Part shown: positions 17,554 through 27,796 of the stretch, one piece after another | Layout: each line of letters begins with the position of its first letter | How positions within the stretch are numbered: the first letter of the stretch is position 1 | Translations under genes and position numbers: made by a program | Notes under the pieces: generated by a model | What the model saw: only the letters and a program-made list of their open reading frames with translations | What the model was told of the DNA's origin: nothing | Database searches by the model: none | Source: Neolewinella marina | GTDB taxonomy: Bacteria > Bacteroidota > Bacteroidia > Chitinophagales > Saprospiraceae | DNA length: 64,000 bases | Reading direction: 5' to 3' | Assembly (NCBI RefSeq): GCF_002631205.1 | Contig: NZ_PDLO01000003.1 | Coordinates: 434,001 to 498,000 of the forward strand

Positions 17554-17683
17554 CTACTAAAACCTTTACGCGCTAACATCGGGGCGGGGGAGAGGTTGTC
17601 GGGGCGTACCCCCACCCGGGGATTTTATACTGGCCAGGAGGGCTGAGCCACAACCACCCGGGCCGAAAATGTATTCTGGTGGG

Positions 17684-18460
17684 ATGCGTCCTTTCTCCAT
17701 TTTCCTGCTGGCCGGGCTGTTCGGACTATTGCACTGCACCCGCGAACCCGCCACTGCAGACAGCCGCTCCGAACTCACCTTACCCGCAGTGACCTTCACC
17801 CCGGACCATCGTTACCTGGCGGCGGACGGCGGCGCGGAACTCCTCATCGGCGTGGACGCCTACGAGGAGCGGTTCCCTTCCGTGGCCTTTGCACAGCTGA
17901 TAGAAAGGCTGCAGGCCAATGGGGGCAACTACCTGCGGATCAACCCCCTCTACCTGGACAGCGCGGAAGTAGTCCAATCCCTGGCCACCGTAATTTCCCG
18001 GGGTATGGTGGTTGATACCGCCTCCGTGGCTCCGCTGGCGTCGGTTTCCCGGTCGGTAGTGGGCTTCAACCGCAAGCTGCTCGCCGGAGAGGGGCGGGTA
18101 GCCTACGGCAATTTCAGTCAGGCGGCCCTGAACGGACTGCGGGCGGTGCGTACCGTTGAGCGGCACCTGCCCCTCAGCACCGTGGAAGCCCGGGATGACA
18201 TCCTGGGCGGGGACAATCCCACTGGCGCGACGGCGGCGGCGGATGCGGCGGGAAATTTCCTGATCTACATCCCTTCAGAAGGCCAGGTTACCATCAACCT
18301 TCCAGACAGCAGCCGGCAACCGCGGCGGCGGGTCACGGTGGTGGGGCACCTGGGAACCCAGCGTTCGGAAATCCTGCGGCCTCCGTACAGCAAGGCGCTG
18401 ACGCTGCTGTCCAACGAGGCGAAGGGAGGCTGGATGATTATTGAGCGGCTGGTAGACTAG
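17684..18460 (+). CDS. small lipoprotein, possibly a shortened apiosidase-like (DUF4038) protein
   Basis: The 258 residues begin MRPFSIFLLAGLFGLLHC with a lipobox ending at the Cys, so a lipoprotein is likely. An ATG 15 bases upstream is an alternative start. The segment RYLAADGGAELLIGVDAY followed by QANGGNYLRI resembles the first strand and helix of DUF4038/apiosidase-type TIM barrels. The stretch ALNGLRAVRTVERHLPL...YIPSEGQVTINL resembles the region before and inside their C-terminal beta domain. The middle of the barrel, with its catalytic carboxylates, is not there. It may be a decayed or repurposed relative. I am not sure of the family. Confidence 0.5.
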   Translation: MRPFSIFLLAGLFGLLHCTREPATADSRSELTLPAVTFTPDHRYLAADGGAELLIGVDAYEERFPSVAFAQLIERLQANGGNYLRINPLYLDSAEVVQSLATVISRGMVVDTASVAPLASVSRSVVGFNRKLLAGEGRVAYGNFSQAALNGLRAVRTVERHLPLSTVEARDDILGGDNPTGATAAADAAGNFLIYIPSEGQVTINLPDSSRQPRRRVTVVGHLGTQRSEILRPPYSKALTLLSNEAKGGWMIIERLVD

Positions 18461-18465
18461 GCCGG

Positions 18466-18966
18466 CTACTTGATCATGGTGAGAAAGGTGGAGAAGAACC
18501 AGTTGCTGTCCACCTTGACCAGGGCGGCCAGGGCGGAATCCGCCTTGTGGCTGTAGAGTTTGAGGTCCTTGATCACTTCCCGGAATTCCTGGGCGTCGGG
18601 CCCGTCACCCTGTACACCGGTGAGGTCGTCGAGCAGCATCAGCATGGGTTCGAGCTCGCGTTTCTTGCGGGCGATGATGATGTTCTTCACCACCTTGGAC
18701 ATATCCTTTTCCCCTACGAAGAACTCCTTGCGTTCCCCGGGGATCAGTTTCTTGTGGGCCAGGCCCCAGTCCACCAGCATGCGGATATTGATGTTGACGT
18801 TGCCACGGCTGATTTGGAGCTCGTCCATGATGTCGTCCGTGCTCAGCGGATCGTTGGCCACCAACAGCAGGGCGTGGATCTGGGCCATGGTGCGGGTGAC
18901 TCCCCAGGAGCTGCCCAGGGCACCCCAGGCTTCGATGAATTTTTCCTTACCCTCTTGCAGTTCCAT
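18466..18966 (-). CDS. GbsR/MarR-family transcriptional regulator
   Basis: This 166-residue protein is a winged-helix DNA-binding protein of the GbsR type. The helix-turn-helix covers about 40-75 (STDDIMDELQISRGNVNINIR) with a basic wing (KKLIPGERKEFF). A C-terminal helical region (about 95-166) probably dimerises. GbsR-type repressors in other bacteria respond to choline or osmotic signals; no osmolyte genes are present here, so the ligand is unknown. A palindrome lies between 18981 and 18997, 14 bases before the start, and suggests self-regulation. The downstream neighbour on the minus strand is a separate transcription unit. Confidence 0.85.
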   Translation of the reverse strand: MELQEGKEKFIEAWGALGSSWGVTRTMAQIHALLLVANDPLSTDDIMDELQISRGNVNINIRMLVDWGLAHKKLIPGERKEFFVGEKDMSKVVKNIIIARKKRELEPMLMLLDDLTGVQGDGPDAQEFREVIKDLKLYSHKADSALAALVKVDSNWFFSTFLTMIK

Positions 18967-18980
18967 GTGCGGTGAAATTA

Positions 18981-18997
18981 GTGTACGGCCGGTACAC
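18981..18997. promoter_or_regulatory. candidate operator palindrome upstream of the GbsR-type regulator
   Basis: GTGTAC-N5-GTACAC is a perfect 6+6 inverted repeat. It lies 14 bases upstream of the regulator ATG (18966), in the gap between the groEL terminator and the gene. A weak -7-like TAATTTCA follows it on the minus strand, so a bound dimer would cover the promoter. It is probably the regulator's own site, which is inferred. Confidence 0.5.
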
Positions 18998-19015
18998 GAG
19001 AGTCATAATAAGAAA

Positions 19016-19042
19016 ACCCCGGTGGCGGTTGCCGACCGGGGT
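19016..19042 (-). terminator. terminator of groES-groEL
   Basis: ACCCCGGT (19016-19023) pairs with ACCGGGGT (19035-19042), with an inner GGC/GCC pair. On the minus strand the stem is followed by TTTTCTTATT. It lies about 30 bases after the groEL stop. Confidence 0.8.
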
Positions 19043-19072
19043 CTTCCTGTTTCAAAAAGCTGAGGGGCTTGA

Positions 19073-20737
<1,665 letters not shown>

Positions 20738-20766
20738 TTATTGATGTAATGGGGGTAAGCGGGTGC

Positions 20767-21030
20767 TTACAGGATGACGAGGATGTCGTCTTCGCGCATG
20801 ATGAGCAGGTCCTGCCCTTCGTGCTTCAGTTCCTGACCGGAGTACTTGCCGTAGAGGACGATGTCGCCTACGCTGACGGTCATGGCGTTGCCGTCCTTTC
20901 CGGGGCCGACGGCGATTACCTCACCGCGTTGGGGTTTCTCTTTGGCGGTGTCGGGTACGATGATGCCACCGCTGGTTTTTTCTTCGGCGGGGGCGGGTTT
21001 AACCACTACTCGATCGTTGATCGGCTTCAT
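20767..21030 (-). CDS. groS: co-chaperonin GroES
   Basis: This 87-residue lid of the GroEL chamber begins [12 protein letters not shown]. It contains the mobile loop ([12 protein letters not shown]) that docks on GroEL, and ends DDILVIL. It is the first gene of the groES-groEL operon. The 215-base gap upstream (21031-21245) holds only the purL promoter element on the other strand; no clear -7 element for groES was found. Confidence 0.97.
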   Translation of the reverse strand: MKPINDRVVVKPAPAEEKTSGGIIVPDTAKEKPQRGEVIAVGPGKDGNAMTVSVGDIVLYGKYSGQELKHEGQDLLIMREDDILVIL

Positions 21031-21216
21031 GTATAGGATGTTTTGGTTTTACAATCGGATTGTTCTCGTCCGCAAGGATACCCCTGCGGCTCCCACGGGG
21101 GTACGAACACCGTGCCAGCCTTCCGCGCCGGTCAAAATGTCAGCCGCCGGACGGCCGGTCGGCAACCCTGTCGGGCGCCGGGGTAGGAGAGGGGCGAACG
21201 GGTCGGTTCTTTTCCC

Positions 21217-21224
21217 TACTTTTG
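21217..21224 (+). promoter_or_regulatory. -7 promoter element of purL
   Basis: TACTTTTG is a perfect TAnnTTTG match, 21 bases before the purL ATG at 21246. It lies inside the longer open frame that starts at 21060 and so supports the shorter start. Confidence 0.6.
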
Positions 21225-21245
21225 GGCCCTGATAAAACCCCGCCC

Positions 21246-23486
21246 ATGGCCGCAGATAGCAATATTAATGTAGACGTCGAGGTTGCCAAGAATCTCGGAC
21301 TCACCAGTGATGAATACGACCGCATCGTTGAAATTATGGGACGCACTCCCAACTTCAATGAACTGAGCATCTTCTCGGTCATGTGGTCGGAGCACTGCAG
21401 CTACAAGAACTCCATCATGTGGCTCAAGACGCTGCCCCGCGACGGCGAACGGCTGCTGGTTGGCGCCGGAGAGGAAAACGCCGGCCTCGTTGACATCGGC
21501 GAGGGCCTGGCCTGCGCCTTCAAGATCGAAAGCCACAACCACCCCTCGGCCATCGAACCCTATCAGGGAGCGGCCACCGGAGTGGGCGGTATTCACCGCG
21601 ACATCTTTACCATGGGCGCCCGCCCCATCGCCTCCCTCAACAGCCTGCGTTTCGGCGACCCCCAGCTGGCCCACACCAAGCACCTGGTGGCCGGTGTGGT
21701 CAAGGGTATCGGCGACTACGGCAACTGCTTCGGCGTGCCAGTGGTCGGCGGCGAGGTGTACTTCCACCCCAGCTACAACCAGAACATCCTCGTCAACGCC
21801 ATGTCGGTAGGCGTGGTAAAGGTAGGCGAGACGGTCAGCGCTTCCGCCGACGGTCCCGGCAACCCGGTCTTTATCGTCGGCTCCGCCACCGGTAAGGACG
21901 GCATCCACGGGGCCACTTTCGCTTCGGCCGACCTCACCGAGGACAGCGCCGAGGACCTCCCCGCCGTACAGGTGGGCGACCCCTTCCAGGAGAAACTGCT
22001 GCTGGAAGCCAGCCTGGAAGTCATCGCCACCGGCGCCGTTGTCGGTATGCAGGACATGGGTGCCGCGGGCATCACCTGCTCCACCTCCGAGATGAGTGCC
22101 AAATCGGGCACCGGCATGCGGATCGACCTGGACAAGGTGCCAACCCGTCAGTCCGACATGAAACCCTGGGAAATTCTCCTCAGCGAAAGCCAGGAGCGTA
22201 TGCTCATCGTCTGCCATAAAGGCCGCGAGCAGGAATTGCTGGCCGTCTTCGACAAATGGGACCTGGAGTGTGAGCAGATCGGCGAGGTGACCGACACCGG
22301 ACGACTGGAGTTCTACGCCGGCGGTGAAGTGGTGGCCGACGTGCCCGCCGAACCGCTGGTCCTGGGCGGCGGCGCGCCGGTGTACGAGCGGGAAACCCGG
22401 CGCCCGGCGTACCTCGACAAGGTCGAGAAGTACGACATCAGCCAAGTACCCGAACCCGAAGACCTGCTGGCCGTGGCCGAAAAGCTCTTCAAGGCGCCCA
22501 GCCTGGTGTCCAAGAACTGGATCACCGACCAGTACGACGGCACGGTCCGGACCAACAGCATCACCGAAAACCAACCCTCGGATGCCGCCCTGGTGCGCAT
22601 CAAAGGGACCGGCAAGGCCCTGGCCGTCACCACCGACTGCAACTCGGCCTACGTTTACGCGGATCCCTATGTGGGAACGATGATCGCGGTGGCCGAAGCC
22701 GCCCGCAATATTGCCTGCTCGGGCGGGGAACCGGTTGCCATCACCAACTGCCTCAACTTCGGCAACCCCTACAATCCCGAGGCCTTCTACCAGTTCGTCA
22801 ACGCCATCAAGGGTATGGGCGAAGCCTGCCGGGCCTTCAATACTCCCGTAACCGGCGGCAACGTCAGCTTCTACAACCAGTCGCAGTACGAGGGCGGCCG
22901 CATCGAGCCGGTATATCCCACGCCGACCATCGGTATGCTGGGTATCGTGGACAACATCAAGCGGACCATGTCGCTGTCGTTCAAGGAACAGGGCGACGTG
23001 ATCTACCTCCTCGGCGACCTGGTGGAAGACCTGGGCTCCTCGGAGTACCTGCGGCAGATCCACGGCATCGAATACAGCACCGTGCCCCACTTTGACCTGG
23101 AGCAGGAGCAAAAATTACATCGTGCCATTCTGTCAGCCATTCGTGGCAAACACGTCAAGAGTGCCCACGACATCAGCGACGGCGGTCTCTTCCAGTCGCT
23201 CTGTGAAAGTGCCATCGCCGGTGGTCACGGCTTCTCCATCGAAACTTCCGAGGAAATGCGCAAGGACGCCTTCCTCTTCGGGGAAGCCCAGGGGCGGGTC
23301 GTCGTTACGGCGGACGAGTCCCAGACCGGCGACCTCGAGGACCTGCTGCTGGAGCACGGCATCGGCTTCCAGGTCATTGGCCGGGTACAGGGAGATGACA
23401 TCACGGTCGACGGACAGGACTGGGGCAAGTTGCTGGCCTGGGACATGCGTCACCACGACACCCTGGCGGCAATCCTGGAAAGCTGA
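21246..23486 (+). CDS. purL: phosphoribosylformylglycinamidine synthase subunit PurL
   Basis: PurL converts FGAR to FGAM in purine synthesis, using ATP and ammonia delivered by PurQ with PurS. The start is ATG 21246 (MAADSNINVDVEV), giving 746 residues, the size of the stand-alone small PurL rather than the 1300-residue fused form. Conserved blocks include MWSEHCSYKNS near 45-55, ESHNHPSAIEPYQGAATG near 92-109 and DMGAAGITCSTSEMSAK near 275. PurQ and PurS are not in the window. The frame open upstream to 21060 would place the start before the promoter element and is rejected. Confidence 0.95.
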   Translation: MAADSNINVDVEVAKNLGLTSDEYDRIVEIMGRTPNFNELSIFSVMWSEHCSYKNSIMWLKTLPRDGERLLVGAGEENAGLVDIGEGLACAFKIESHNHPSAIEPYQGAATGVGGIHRDIFTMGARPIASLNSLRFGDPQLAHTKHLVAGVVKGIGDYGNCFGVPVVGGEVYFHPSYNQNILVNAMSVGVVKVGETVSASADGPGNPVFIVGSATGKDGIHGATFASADLTEDSAEDLPAVQVGDPFQEKLLLEASLEVIATGAVVGMQDMGAAGITCSTSEMSAKSGTGMRIDLDKVPTRQSDMKPWEILLSESQERMLIVCHKGREQELLAVFDKWDLECEQIGEVTDTGRLEFYAGGEVVADVPAEPLVLGGGAPVYERETRRPAYLDKVEKYDISQVPEPEDLLAVAEKLFKAPSLVSKNWITDQYDGTVRTNSITENQPSDAALVRIKGTGKALAVTTDCNSAYVYADPYVGTMIAVAEAARNIACSGGEPVAITNCLNFGNPYNPEAFYQFVNAIKGMGEACRAFNTPVTGGNVSFYNQSQYEGGRIEPVYPTPTIGMLGIVDNIKRTMSLSFKEQGDVIYLLGDLVEDLGSSEYLRQIHGIEYSTVPHFDLEQEQKLHRAILSAIRGKHVKSAHDISDGGLFQSLCESAIAGGHGFSIETSEEMRKDAFLFGEAQGRVVVTADESQTGDLEDLLLEHGIGFQVIGRVQGDDITVDGQDWGKLLAWDMRHHDTLAAILES

Positions 23487-23533
23487 TTCAACCAAAGGAG
23501 GGGAAAAATCCTTCCCTACAAAAAGTATTGCTG

Positions 23534-24640
23534 ATGATTCGTACGCTTCTGCCGCTGCTGGGGTTGATTGGTTTGCTGCTGTCCGGCTGTGACGCGGGTT
23601 CCCCCGACGGCACCTCCATTCAGGTTCACCTCAATAACGCTAACGGGCTGTCCGCCAACCTGGACCGCATCAATATCGCCGGCGAAAAGGAAATGCTCAA
23701 GAGCACTTCCATCGACGAGAACGGCAACTTCGCCTTCGACTTTGCCGAGCCGCTGCCGGACGGTCTTTACCAGATCCGCGTCGGCGCCCAGAAAGCTACC
23801 GTTGCCCTGGACGATACGGACGGGGAGGTTACCATCGACGGTGACCTGGCGACTTTCAGCAACTACGAGTTCACCATTGAGGGATCGCCCGCCGCCAAGG
23901 AAACCCTTGCCACCATGCAGGGGATACAGGAAGTGGCCGGCTTGGAAGAATTCCAGGAGATGATCGAGAAGGTAGAGAACGACTACACCGCCGCCTACGT
24001 CACCTTCCGCGCCCTGCAGCGGGCCGGTGAAGCGGGAGTGCCCCTGCACGAAGCAGTGATCACCCGCCTGCCCGAAGGCGATGCCAGCCGGCAGAATTAC
24101 ACCACCTACCTGGAGCAACTCAAGCAGCAGATTGCCTTCGCCCGCAGCCAGGAGCTGATTCAGCCGGGGCAACCCGCGCCCGATCTGGTACTGGAAAGCC
24201 CCGACGGGGAGAAAGTAGCGCTCTCGGACCTGCGCGGCAAGGTGGTGCTGCTCGACTTCTGGGCTGCCTGGTGTGGACCCTGCCGCCGGGAGAACCCCAA
24301 CGTGGTGAAGGTGTACAACAAGTACAAGGACCAGGGCTTCACCATCTACAGCGTGAGCCTGGACGGGATCGACGACAACCAGGCCGCCCGCCTGACCCCG
24401 GAACAACTGGAAGTAGCCCGCGAGAACCAGCGGCAAAAGTGGGTGGCCGCCATCGAGCAGGATGGCCTCGTCTGGGAAAACCACGGCAGTGAGCTCAAGC
24501 GCTGGAGCGGAGAAGCCTCCGCCAAGTACGGCGTGCGCGGCATTCCCGCCACCTTCCTCATCGACCGGGAAGGCAAGATCGCCGAGATCGGGCTCCGGGG
24601 AGCCGCTTCCATCGAGCGGGCGCTGCAGCAGGTGCTGTAG
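23534..24640 (+). CDS. TlpA/ResA-like thioredoxin-fold lipoprotein
   Basis: From the ATG at 23534 (an upstream TTG is less likely) the 368 residues begin MIRTLLPLLGLIGLLLSGC, with a lipobox, so the protein is membrane-anchored outside the cytoplasm. An N-terminal beta domain (about 25-120, the DUF4369 type found ahead of many Bacteroidota thioredoxins) and a helical linker precede a thioredoxin domain. That domain begins near residue 215 (PGQPAPDLVLESPDG) and has the active site WCGPC and a cis-Pro in GIPATFLID. Proteins of this type reduce disulfides during cytochrome c maturation or in oxidative stress. It begins 47 bases after purL. Confidence 0.88.
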   Translation: MIRTLLPLLGLIGLLLSGCDAGSPDGTSIQVHLNNANGLSANLDRINIAGEKEMLKSTSIDENGNFAFDFAEPLPDGLYQIRVGAQKATVALDDTDGEVTIDGDLATFSNYEFTIEGSPAAKETLATMQGIQEVAGLEEFQEMIEKVENDYTAAYVTFRALQRAGEAGVPLHEAVITRLPEGDASRQNYTTYLEQLKQQIAFARSQELIQPGQPAPDLVLESPDGEKVALSDLRGKVVLLDFWAAWCGPCRRENPNVVKVYNKYKDQGFTIYSVSLDGIDDNQAARLTPEQLEVARENQRQKWVAAIEQDGLVWENHGSELKRWSGEASAKYGVRGIPATFLIDREGKIAEIGLRGAASIERALQQVL

Positions 24641-24659
24641 TAGCGCCGGAAAAGAATGA

Positions 24660-25835
24660 CTAGATAAAGCGCGTACCCGCCGTAAGGTGGACGGGGTAGA
24701 ATTCCGGCGTGATGCCGTATTCCCTTTCGAAGGCTTCGGTCAGGGTCTCCTTGAACGTCGCGATTTGATCGTCGCGCACCAGGTTGATGGTGCAGCCGCC
24801 GAAACCGCCCCCCATCATACGGGTGCCGGCTACCCCCTCGAGTTCCATGGCCGTGTGCTGGAGAAAATCAATCTCCGGGCAGCTGACCTCGTAGCAATCG
24901 CGTAGTCCAGCGTGGGATTCATTGAGCAGGGTACCGAATTCACGGGCGTTACCCGCTTCCAGGGCAATCACCGCCTGGCTCACCCTGCGGTTCTCCTCCA
25001 CCACGTAGGAGGCCCGCTTCCGGGCCACTTCGTCGAGCTGGTCGACGACCACACTCAGCTGGTCGGGGAGGGTAGCGCTGAGGTGGTTGATCCGGGGGAA
25101 GGTGGCGTGGACCACTTCCAGGGCCCGCTGGCATTCCGCTACCCGCTGACCGTAGGCACCGTCGCTGAGGTCGTGGGACACCTTGCTGTTCACCAGCAGG
25201 AAGGTATAACCCCTGATCTCATTGCGGACCGGCTCACTGGTCAGGGTGTGACAATTCAGGATGATGGGGCCATCCGGTGAGCCATTCAGGCTGGCGAACT
25301 GGTCCATGACCCCACAGGGGATGCCGAGGAAGTTGTTGCTCGACCGTTGGCAGATGGCCGCCAGAATGGGCCGGGTCAGGCCGGCGCCCAGTAGTTCGTT
25401 CAACAGGAAAGCCATTCCCCCTTCCAGGGCCGCCGAGCTGCTCATGCCGGCACCATTCGGCAAGTTTCCTCCGAATACGACTTCCAGTCCGGACAACTGG
25501 TGCCCCTGCTCCTGGAACTGCACGCCGATGCCCACTAGGTAGTTGGCCCACAGCTTGGGGGTAGGGCCGGTGAGGGGAAGGGGAACTTCGATTGTCTCGC
25601 CGAGGTCTACCGCGTGGAGTTTCCAGACGGCCTCCTCCAGGGGGCGGGCGGCGAAGTAAATGTTGTAGTCGATGGCGGCCGGAAGCACCAGTCCGCCGGT
25701 GTAATCGATATGCTCACCGATGAGGTTCACCCGGCCGGGGGAGCAAACCCGGTACGGCCAGTCGGCCCAGGGGGGGAGCGGGGCGGCGGAGAGGTAGGCG
25801 GAAATGTGGGAGGGAGGGAGGACGTATTCGTTCAT
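24660..25835 (-). CDS. galK: galactokinase
   Basis: GalK phosphorylates alpha-D-galactose at C1, the first step of the Leloir pathway. The 391 residues contain the GHMP-family signatures: GRVNLIGEHIDYTGG near 33-47 (galactokinase-specific), PNGAGMSSSAALEGG (ATP-binding loop), and the C-terminal GTRMMGGGFGGCTI. It overlaps the stop/start of yebC by four bases (ATGA), so the two are coupled. No galT or galE is present in the window. Confidence 0.94.
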   Translation of the reverse strand: MNEYVLPPSHISAYLSAAPLPPWADWPYRVCSPGRVNLIGEHIDYTGGLVLPAAIDYNIYFAARPLEEAVWKLHAVDLGETIEVPLPLTGPTPKLWANYLVGIGVQFQEQGHQLSGLEVVFGGNLPNGAGMSSSAALEGGMAFLLNELLGAGLTRPILAAICQRSSNNFLGIPCGVMDQFASLNGSPDGPIILNCHTLTSEPVRNEIRGYTFLLVNSKVSHDLSDGAYGQRVAECQRALEVVHATFPRINHLSATLPDQLSVVVDQLDEVARKRASYVVEENRRVSQAVIALEAGNAREFGTLLNESHAGLRDCYEVSCPEIDFLQHTAMELEGVAGTRMMGGGFGGCTINLVRDDQIATFKETLTEAFEREYGITPEFYPVHLTAGTRFI

Positions 25836-26557
25836 TCTTCACTTTCGTCCATGGTATGGAAAACGTTGGCGACGTCGTCGTCCTCTTCCAGCATGTCGAT
25901 GAGTTTGATCACGGCTTCCGCTTCGGAGTCGCTGAGTTCTTTCGTGTGGGTGGGCAGGTACACCAGTTCCGCACTGTCCACGGGGATCCCGCGCTCCTCC
26001 AGTTCGTGCTGGAAACTGCCGAAGTCTTCAAAGGCGGTATAGAAGGTGATCTCCTCCTCGTCGCTGACCAGGCTGTCGAGGCCGGCGTCGATGAGTTCCA
26101 GTTCGATTTCCTCGAGGTCGTGCTGGAACTTCTCCCGCTTCACGCGGAACTGCCCCTTGCGCTCGAACATATAATCCACCGAGCCATTGACGCCCATGCT
26201 GCCGCCGTACTTGGAGAAGACGTGGCGGATGTTGGCTACGGTGCGGTTGTTGTTGTCGGTGGTGGCCTGTACCAGAATGGCGATGCCGTGGGGTCCGTAG
26301 CCTTCGAAGGTTACCTCGTCGTAGTTGGCCGAATCCTTGTCGGTGGCGCGCTTGATGGCGGCGTCCACGTTGGCCTTGGGCATATTGACTGCCTTGGCGT
26401 TGGCGATGGCCAGGCGCAGGCGGGGGTTGTAGTCGGGATCGGGGCCACCTTCCTTGATGGCGATGTTGATCTCCCGGCCCACCTTGGTGAAGGCCTTGGC
26501 CATGCCGGCCCAGCGCTTCATCTTCCGGGCCTTACGGTATTCAAATGCACGTCCCAT
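25832..26557 (-). CDS. YebC/PmpR-family protein
   Basis: This 241-residue protein has the highly conserved start MGRAFEYRKARKMKRWAGMA and the later GGPDPDYNPRLRLAI, EGYGPHGIAI and NNRTVANIRHVFSKYGG blocks. Family members were described as transcription regulators. More recent work ties them to relief of ribosome stalling at proline stretches. The role here is not determined. It is the first gene of a two-gene unit with galK, driven by a perfect -7 element 21 bases upstream. Confidence 0.92.
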   Translation of the reverse strand: MGRAFEYRKARKMKRWAGMAKAFTKVGREINIAIKEGGPDPDYNPRLRLAIANAKAVNMPKANVDAAIKRATDKDSANYDEVTFEGYGPHGIAILVQATTDNNNRTVANIRHVFSKYGGSMGVNGSVDYMFERKGQFRVKREKFQHDLEEIELELIDAGLDSLVSDEEEITFYTAFEDFGSFQHELEERGIPVDSAELVYLPTHTKELSDSEAEAVIKLIDMLEEDDDVANVFHTMDESEE

Positions 26558-26577
26558 AGCGTACTGTCAATTTTGCG

Positions 26578-26585
26578 CAAATATA
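26578..26585 (-). promoter_or_regulatory. -7 promoter element of yebC-galK
   Basis: Minus-strand TATATTTG is a perfect TAnnTTTG match, 20 bases before the yebC ATG (26557). It predicts a leader of roughly 15 bases. Confidence 0.65.
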
Positions 26586-26647
26586 CATTCTTTCGCCACC
26601 CGCACTATACCGCCGGCCGCGACTCGGAATTTCTACCGATGGTTCGC

Positions 26648-27796
26648 TCAGAGAGAAACGAACTCCACGATTTCCAGCCCGTAGCCTTCCAGCCCGACCC
26701 GCTGCTTGGGGGCATTGCTGAGGACCCGCAGCTTGGTGACCCGCAGGTCGCGCAGGATTTGGGCACCGATACCGAAGTCGCGCTGCTCCTCGCTGCGGGG
26801 TTCGGGGGGCGTCATGGACTTTCCGTCCTGCATCCGCGACTTGAGCAGCCGCAGTCCGGCGATGATGTCGTTCGCGTCCTGGTGGGGGCGCATGAAGAGC
26901 AGGATGCCCTTGCCCGCCGCGGTAATCTTCTCCAGGGGGCCGCGCAGTCCAGTGCTGTAGCCGCTCAGGAGGCTGTGCAGCAGGTCGCGGCTGCTGGTGC
27001 TGCTGTGTACCCGCGTCAGGACGGGCTCGTCGAGCTGCCACTGTCCATGGGTGAGCGCCAGGTGGACGTCTTCGTTGGTGGTCTGCCGGTAAGCGTGGAG
27101 GCGGAAGGGGCCGTAGCGGGTTTCCAGGTCCATGCTGAATTCACACTCCACCAGCCGTTCGGTGCGCAGGCGGTAGGCGACGAGGTCTTCGATGGACACG
27201 ATCTTCAGGTCGTGTTCCCGGGCCAGTTCGAGGAGTTCCGGCAGGCGGGCCATGGTGCCGTCCGGCTTCAGGATCTCCACCACCACGCCGGCGGGGAAGA
27301 GGTTGGCCATGCGGGCCAGGTCGACCGCGGCTTCCGTGTGGCCGGTACGGCGCAGTACGCCACCCTTCACGGCGCGGAGGGGGAATACGTGGCCGGGGCG
27401 TGCAAAATCGGAGGGGCGGGCGCTGCGTTCTGTGAGCCGCCGCATACAGGTGGCGCGGTCGTAGCTGCTGATGCCGGTGGTGCAGCCGTGGCCGATCAGG
27501 TCGATGCTCACGGTGAATGCCGTCTCGTGGATGTCGGTATTGGTGTTGACCATCCGCGGCAGGTCGAGCTCGTCGGCCAGACTTTCCTCGATCGGGGTGC
27601 AGATCAACCCACGGCCGTGGGTGGCCATGAAGGTGATAATCTCGGGGGTTACGCGCTCGGCGGCGCAGACGAAGTCTCCTTCATTTTCCCGGTCCTCGTC
27701 GTCGACGACGATGACTACTTTGCCGGCGCGGATGTCGGCCACGGCCTCCTCGATGGTATTCAGTTTTCCGCGGATTTCAGTTTGTTCCGTCTTCAT
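26648..27796 (-). CDS. ribB: 3,4-dihydroxy-2-butanone 4-phosphate synthase fused to a degenerate GTP cyclohydrolase II domain (RibBX-like)
   Basis: From the ATG at 27796 (upstream ATGs at 27844, 27838 and 27823 overlap the preceding gene further) the protein has 382 residues. The N-terminal half (about 10-210) is an intact RibB, making the four-carbon precursor of riboflavin from ribulose 5-phosphate. It carries DDEDRENEGDF at 32-42, RPGHVFPLRA and TGHTEAAVDL. The C-terminal half aligns to GTP cyclohydrolase II through RVHS at 262-265 and the terminal YGLEIVEFVSL. The three zinc-binding Cys of the C...RCDC motif are replaced (the region reads STSSRDLLHSLLSGYS), and HRQEGRGIG is replaced by MRPHQDAND. 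The second activity is therefore probably absent. It overlaps the glycosyltransferase gene upstream by 20 bases. Confidence 0.85.
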   Translation of the reverse strand: MKTEQTEIRGKLNTIEEAVADIRAGKVVIVVDDEDRENEGDFVCAAERVTPEIITFMATHGRGLICTPIEESLADELDLPRMVNTNTDIHETAFTVSIDLIGHGCTTGISSYDRATCMRRLTERSARPSDFARPGHVFPLRAVKGGVLRRTGHTEAAVDLARMANLFPAGVVVEILKPDGTMARLPELLELAREHDLKIVSIEDLVAYRLRTERLVECEFSMDLETRYGPFRLHAYRQTTNEDVHLALTHGQWQLDEPVLTRVHSSTSSRDLLHSLLSGYSTGLRGPLEKITAAGKGILLFMRPHQDANDIIAGLRLLKSRMQDGKSMTPPEPRSEEQRDFGIGAQILRDLRVTKLRVLSNAPKQRVGLEGYGLEIVEFVSL

